From Trichomonas vaginalis G3 (lineage: Eukaryota; Parabasalia; Trichomonadida; Trichomonadidae): DNA of 64,000 bases. How positions within the stretch are numbered: the first letter of the stretch is position 1; every line of letters begins with the position of its first letter. The translations under genes and the position numbers were made by a program. Below, in pieces: positions 62,009-64,000 of the stretch. The DNA lies in the NCBI RefSeq assembly GCF_026262505.1, contig NC_067205.1, positions 14,260,001 to 14,324,000 of the forward strand. The letters are read 5' to 3'. The notes below the pieces were generated by a model. That model ran no database searches. It had not been told where the DNA came from and saw only the letters and a program-made list of their open reading frames with translations.

Positions 62009-62152
62009 GTGAAAAGTGACACATTATATAATGTTTTCGACCCAGAAGAAGGTTTTCCGAATAAAAACTTCATTTATATTAAACATCATCAGGGCTAGAA
62101 GGCACGAAGTGCCTGGAAGCCCCACTACCTTTTTTTTTTTTTTTTTTTTTTT
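62009..62152. repeat. Right terminal repeat of element C
   Basis: Short piece of the 300-aa gene end, AAACTTCATTTATATTAAAC, one hairpin with GGCAC/GTGCC, CCCCACTACC and T23. Confidence 0.8.
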
Positions 62153-64000
62153 ATTCAGATTCTACGTTGATAATAATGCTTATAGAACCCTCTTGCTATT
62201 GTGTCAAAATTGCTAAACCGATAGCAAAAATATCTCGCAATATCAAAATTGAGATATTGAGTGAATTATGCATTATAGAGATTAAAAATCTGATTTGTGA
62301 AAACATCTCATCAGTTTCTAGCTAATTCAAAAATCTTTACTATCTTATTCGATTAAATGAAAAGGGAATAGTTTCATTATGCTTTAAATGACAGCCTTAT
62401 AATATAATCATAGTTTTCGCTCAATATGCAGCATTTTTTTTTCGAAATCTATGGTCAATGTCCTAAATACTGATTGCTTTGCATTCATATCTCTTACATT
62501 TTCTATTCCCACATCACTATTCATTGCTATTCCTATCTTTTTCATTTTTGTTTGTTTCTCATAATTTCTCAAAAAACACGATAACTTGATACTTGTAAAT
62601 ATCATACTTTATAACGTAAATAAGAACTTGACCTATTAAGAAAAGCAGTAATGAAAAGAAAATCTGAAATTCATAAAAATTACAAGTTTCTGATGGAGAG
62701 AGGGTCAAAGTTGCTATTTGTCACTTTTCCACAAGAATATAATGGGGAAAAAGTTTTCATATATATCCAAAAAAATATATAAAATTTGATCATAAATAAA
62801 ATCGTTTTAAATTACTTCTTCATTTAAATTATAACAATTATTTTTGGTTTTATATTTTTTTGGATCAAATCCATTTTAATAGAATTTATATACTATTCAT
62901 CTATTAGTAAACACTACCGTATATTATTTTTTAAGCTATCTTATTTTTTGAACTTTTATTCAAATCTTTGGTCGCAAGAAGAATTGCATGATAAATAAAA
63001 ACATTTAATCAAAGTCAATTTTATTTTTCATATTCAAATGGACTGAGTGTTAACATTTAACATTTTTTGCTAATTGTCGTCAAAAATTAGGCGTAAAGCA
63101 AAAATTGATATTTCATATGGTTTTATGATAGATAAGCATTATATTCCCACTCATTATATTCGTAAATTTTGAGGTTTATCCTTCGCTTTTAAGATCATTG
63201 AATTTGATTTTTATATAAAATAGTTATATATTAGAAAATAATATGAGTTTATGTGATATTATTTTTCAGAAGATTTTGTGTTCTTCTTCAAAATTTTATT
63301 TTTTATTAAAAAGGATCTTTACAAAATATACATTCACTATAATTAATATTTAAAAACGTGCTCTATCAAAAGTTCCAAAAATTCAATATTTTAGCTTTTC
63401 TGAGGTGTCACTTTTGATGAATTTCTGTTTAGAACAAAAGAACTTAGTATGGAAATTTGATGGGTTTTCATTCTAATGTTTGTCAATTTATCGTATTATC
63501 AAAAGTGATTTAATCAATTTGGTTTGCGAAATATGGTCGTATAGTACCTATTAAGGATAAATGTAGATAGGAAAATATTGAATGGATGAGTGTAATTCAA
63601 AAATTATTTTATGAAAAATTGGTTCAGTATAGTGAATAACATAGTTTCTCATAAAATCTGTTTTTTGAATTTTTTTGACAGACCACGTTGTTGAAAAATA
63701 TTTGTTAATTCGAATGATAAACAAGTCTGGAATATGATTTCATTCTACCGGTTTTGAGAACTAGTTTTTGTATTTGAATGTAAACAATTATTGAACCTTC
63801 GGCTCATAGAATTTTTTGAAAAAGCAGTAATCGAATAAAATATTTTATATTAAATAATAAATAGTAGAAAATCATTATGTGATGCAAATAAATTTGATTC
63901 AAATTTCTCCAACTATGAAATGTATAGAGATTTTTGAATCCATTGTATACGAAATGATTTAATACGAAAATAGAGATTTCATCCTTCATTTAAAATAAAA
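62153..64000. other. AT-rich host DNA without a convincing gene
   Basis: 62766-63190 is a copy of the loop and one arm of the inverted repeat at 21001-21736. 63190-63430 further matches DNA left of that repeat (about 20750-21000 inverted), including TGTCACTTTTGATGAATTTC. Frames of 60-65 codons at 62408-62605 and 63804-63989 on the minus strand have no initiator or family match and are not called. Confidence 0.55.

Larger units (their letters stand above)
54756..62152. mobile_element. Polinton C, short internally deleted copy with both ends
   Basis: Bounded by an A23 run on the left and a T23 run on the right, each next to a terminal hairpin. It keeps the large coiled-coil gene, capsid gene, parts of two small genes and the methyltransferase, and lacks polymerase, helicase, ATPase and integrase, so it could move only with help. 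About 7.4 kb against 20 kb or more for a full element. It is heavily broken, with dozens of breaks, many in homopolymers, so some may be sequencing error. No matching target duplications were seen at its flanks. Confidence 0.8.

Noticed and set aside
62408-62605. 65-codon minus-strand host frame
   Set aside because: No initiator upstream, low-complexity composition and no recognisable motif.

Overview
The window looks like nuclear DNA of a trichomonad, most likely Trichomonas vaginalis or a close relative. It carries several near-identical Polinton/Maverick elements, a mariner of the kind known from that species, intron-less host genes, and host genes starting just downstream of a TCAYWWTT initiator with TAAA at or near the stop codon. 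No tRNA or rRNA gene was recognised.

Layout. (1) 1-19770: Polinton A, cut by the left window edge. In order it has major capsid protein, small genes, a penton-like protein, a D5-like helicase, a packaging ATPase, a KilA-N gene, a GC-richer accessory block with an HNH protein, DNA polymerase B, small structural-looking genes, an integrase, a fibre with a tail-collar end, small amphipathic proteins and a D12-class adenine methyltransferase, then the terminal repeat. It is broken, with roughly a dozen breaks, but many genes are whole. (2) 19771-21915: host island with one small gene and an almost perfect 333-bp inverted repeat. (3) 21916-52725: composite B. Its left 7 kb mirrors the right part of A and enters polymerase B at an assembly gap (28893-28917). 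Then come a 17.8-kb palindromic satellite (28918-46690), a stretch of unfamiliar broken genes, a mariner insertion, and the opposite end of a Polinton. (4) 52726-54755: host island with a whole protein kinase gene. (5) 54756-62152: Polinton C, a short internally deleted and heavily broken copy with both ends. (6) 62153-64000: AT-rich host DNA with no convincing gene.

How the parts work together. Polymerase B, helicase, integrase and methyltransferase form the replication and integration set. Major capsid protein, penton-like protein, ATPase, fibre, the large coiled-coil protein and the small amphipathic proteins look like a virion set. Most intact gene starts follow directly on short AT-rich boxes that fall into two visible classes, and several gene pairs share a 17-20-bp two-way promoter. 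Host genes use a different start signal.

The least explained material is the palindromic satellite at 28.9-46.7 kb, whose unit is related to a small subterminal repeat of the Polintons; an exchanged middle segment in one capsid-region gene between A and B; a 15-unit repeat between divergent accessory genes; and end hairpins that keep pairing through paired base changes. The satellite and element C carry dense indel noise that looks like unpolished long-read sequence, so fine detail there is unsafe.
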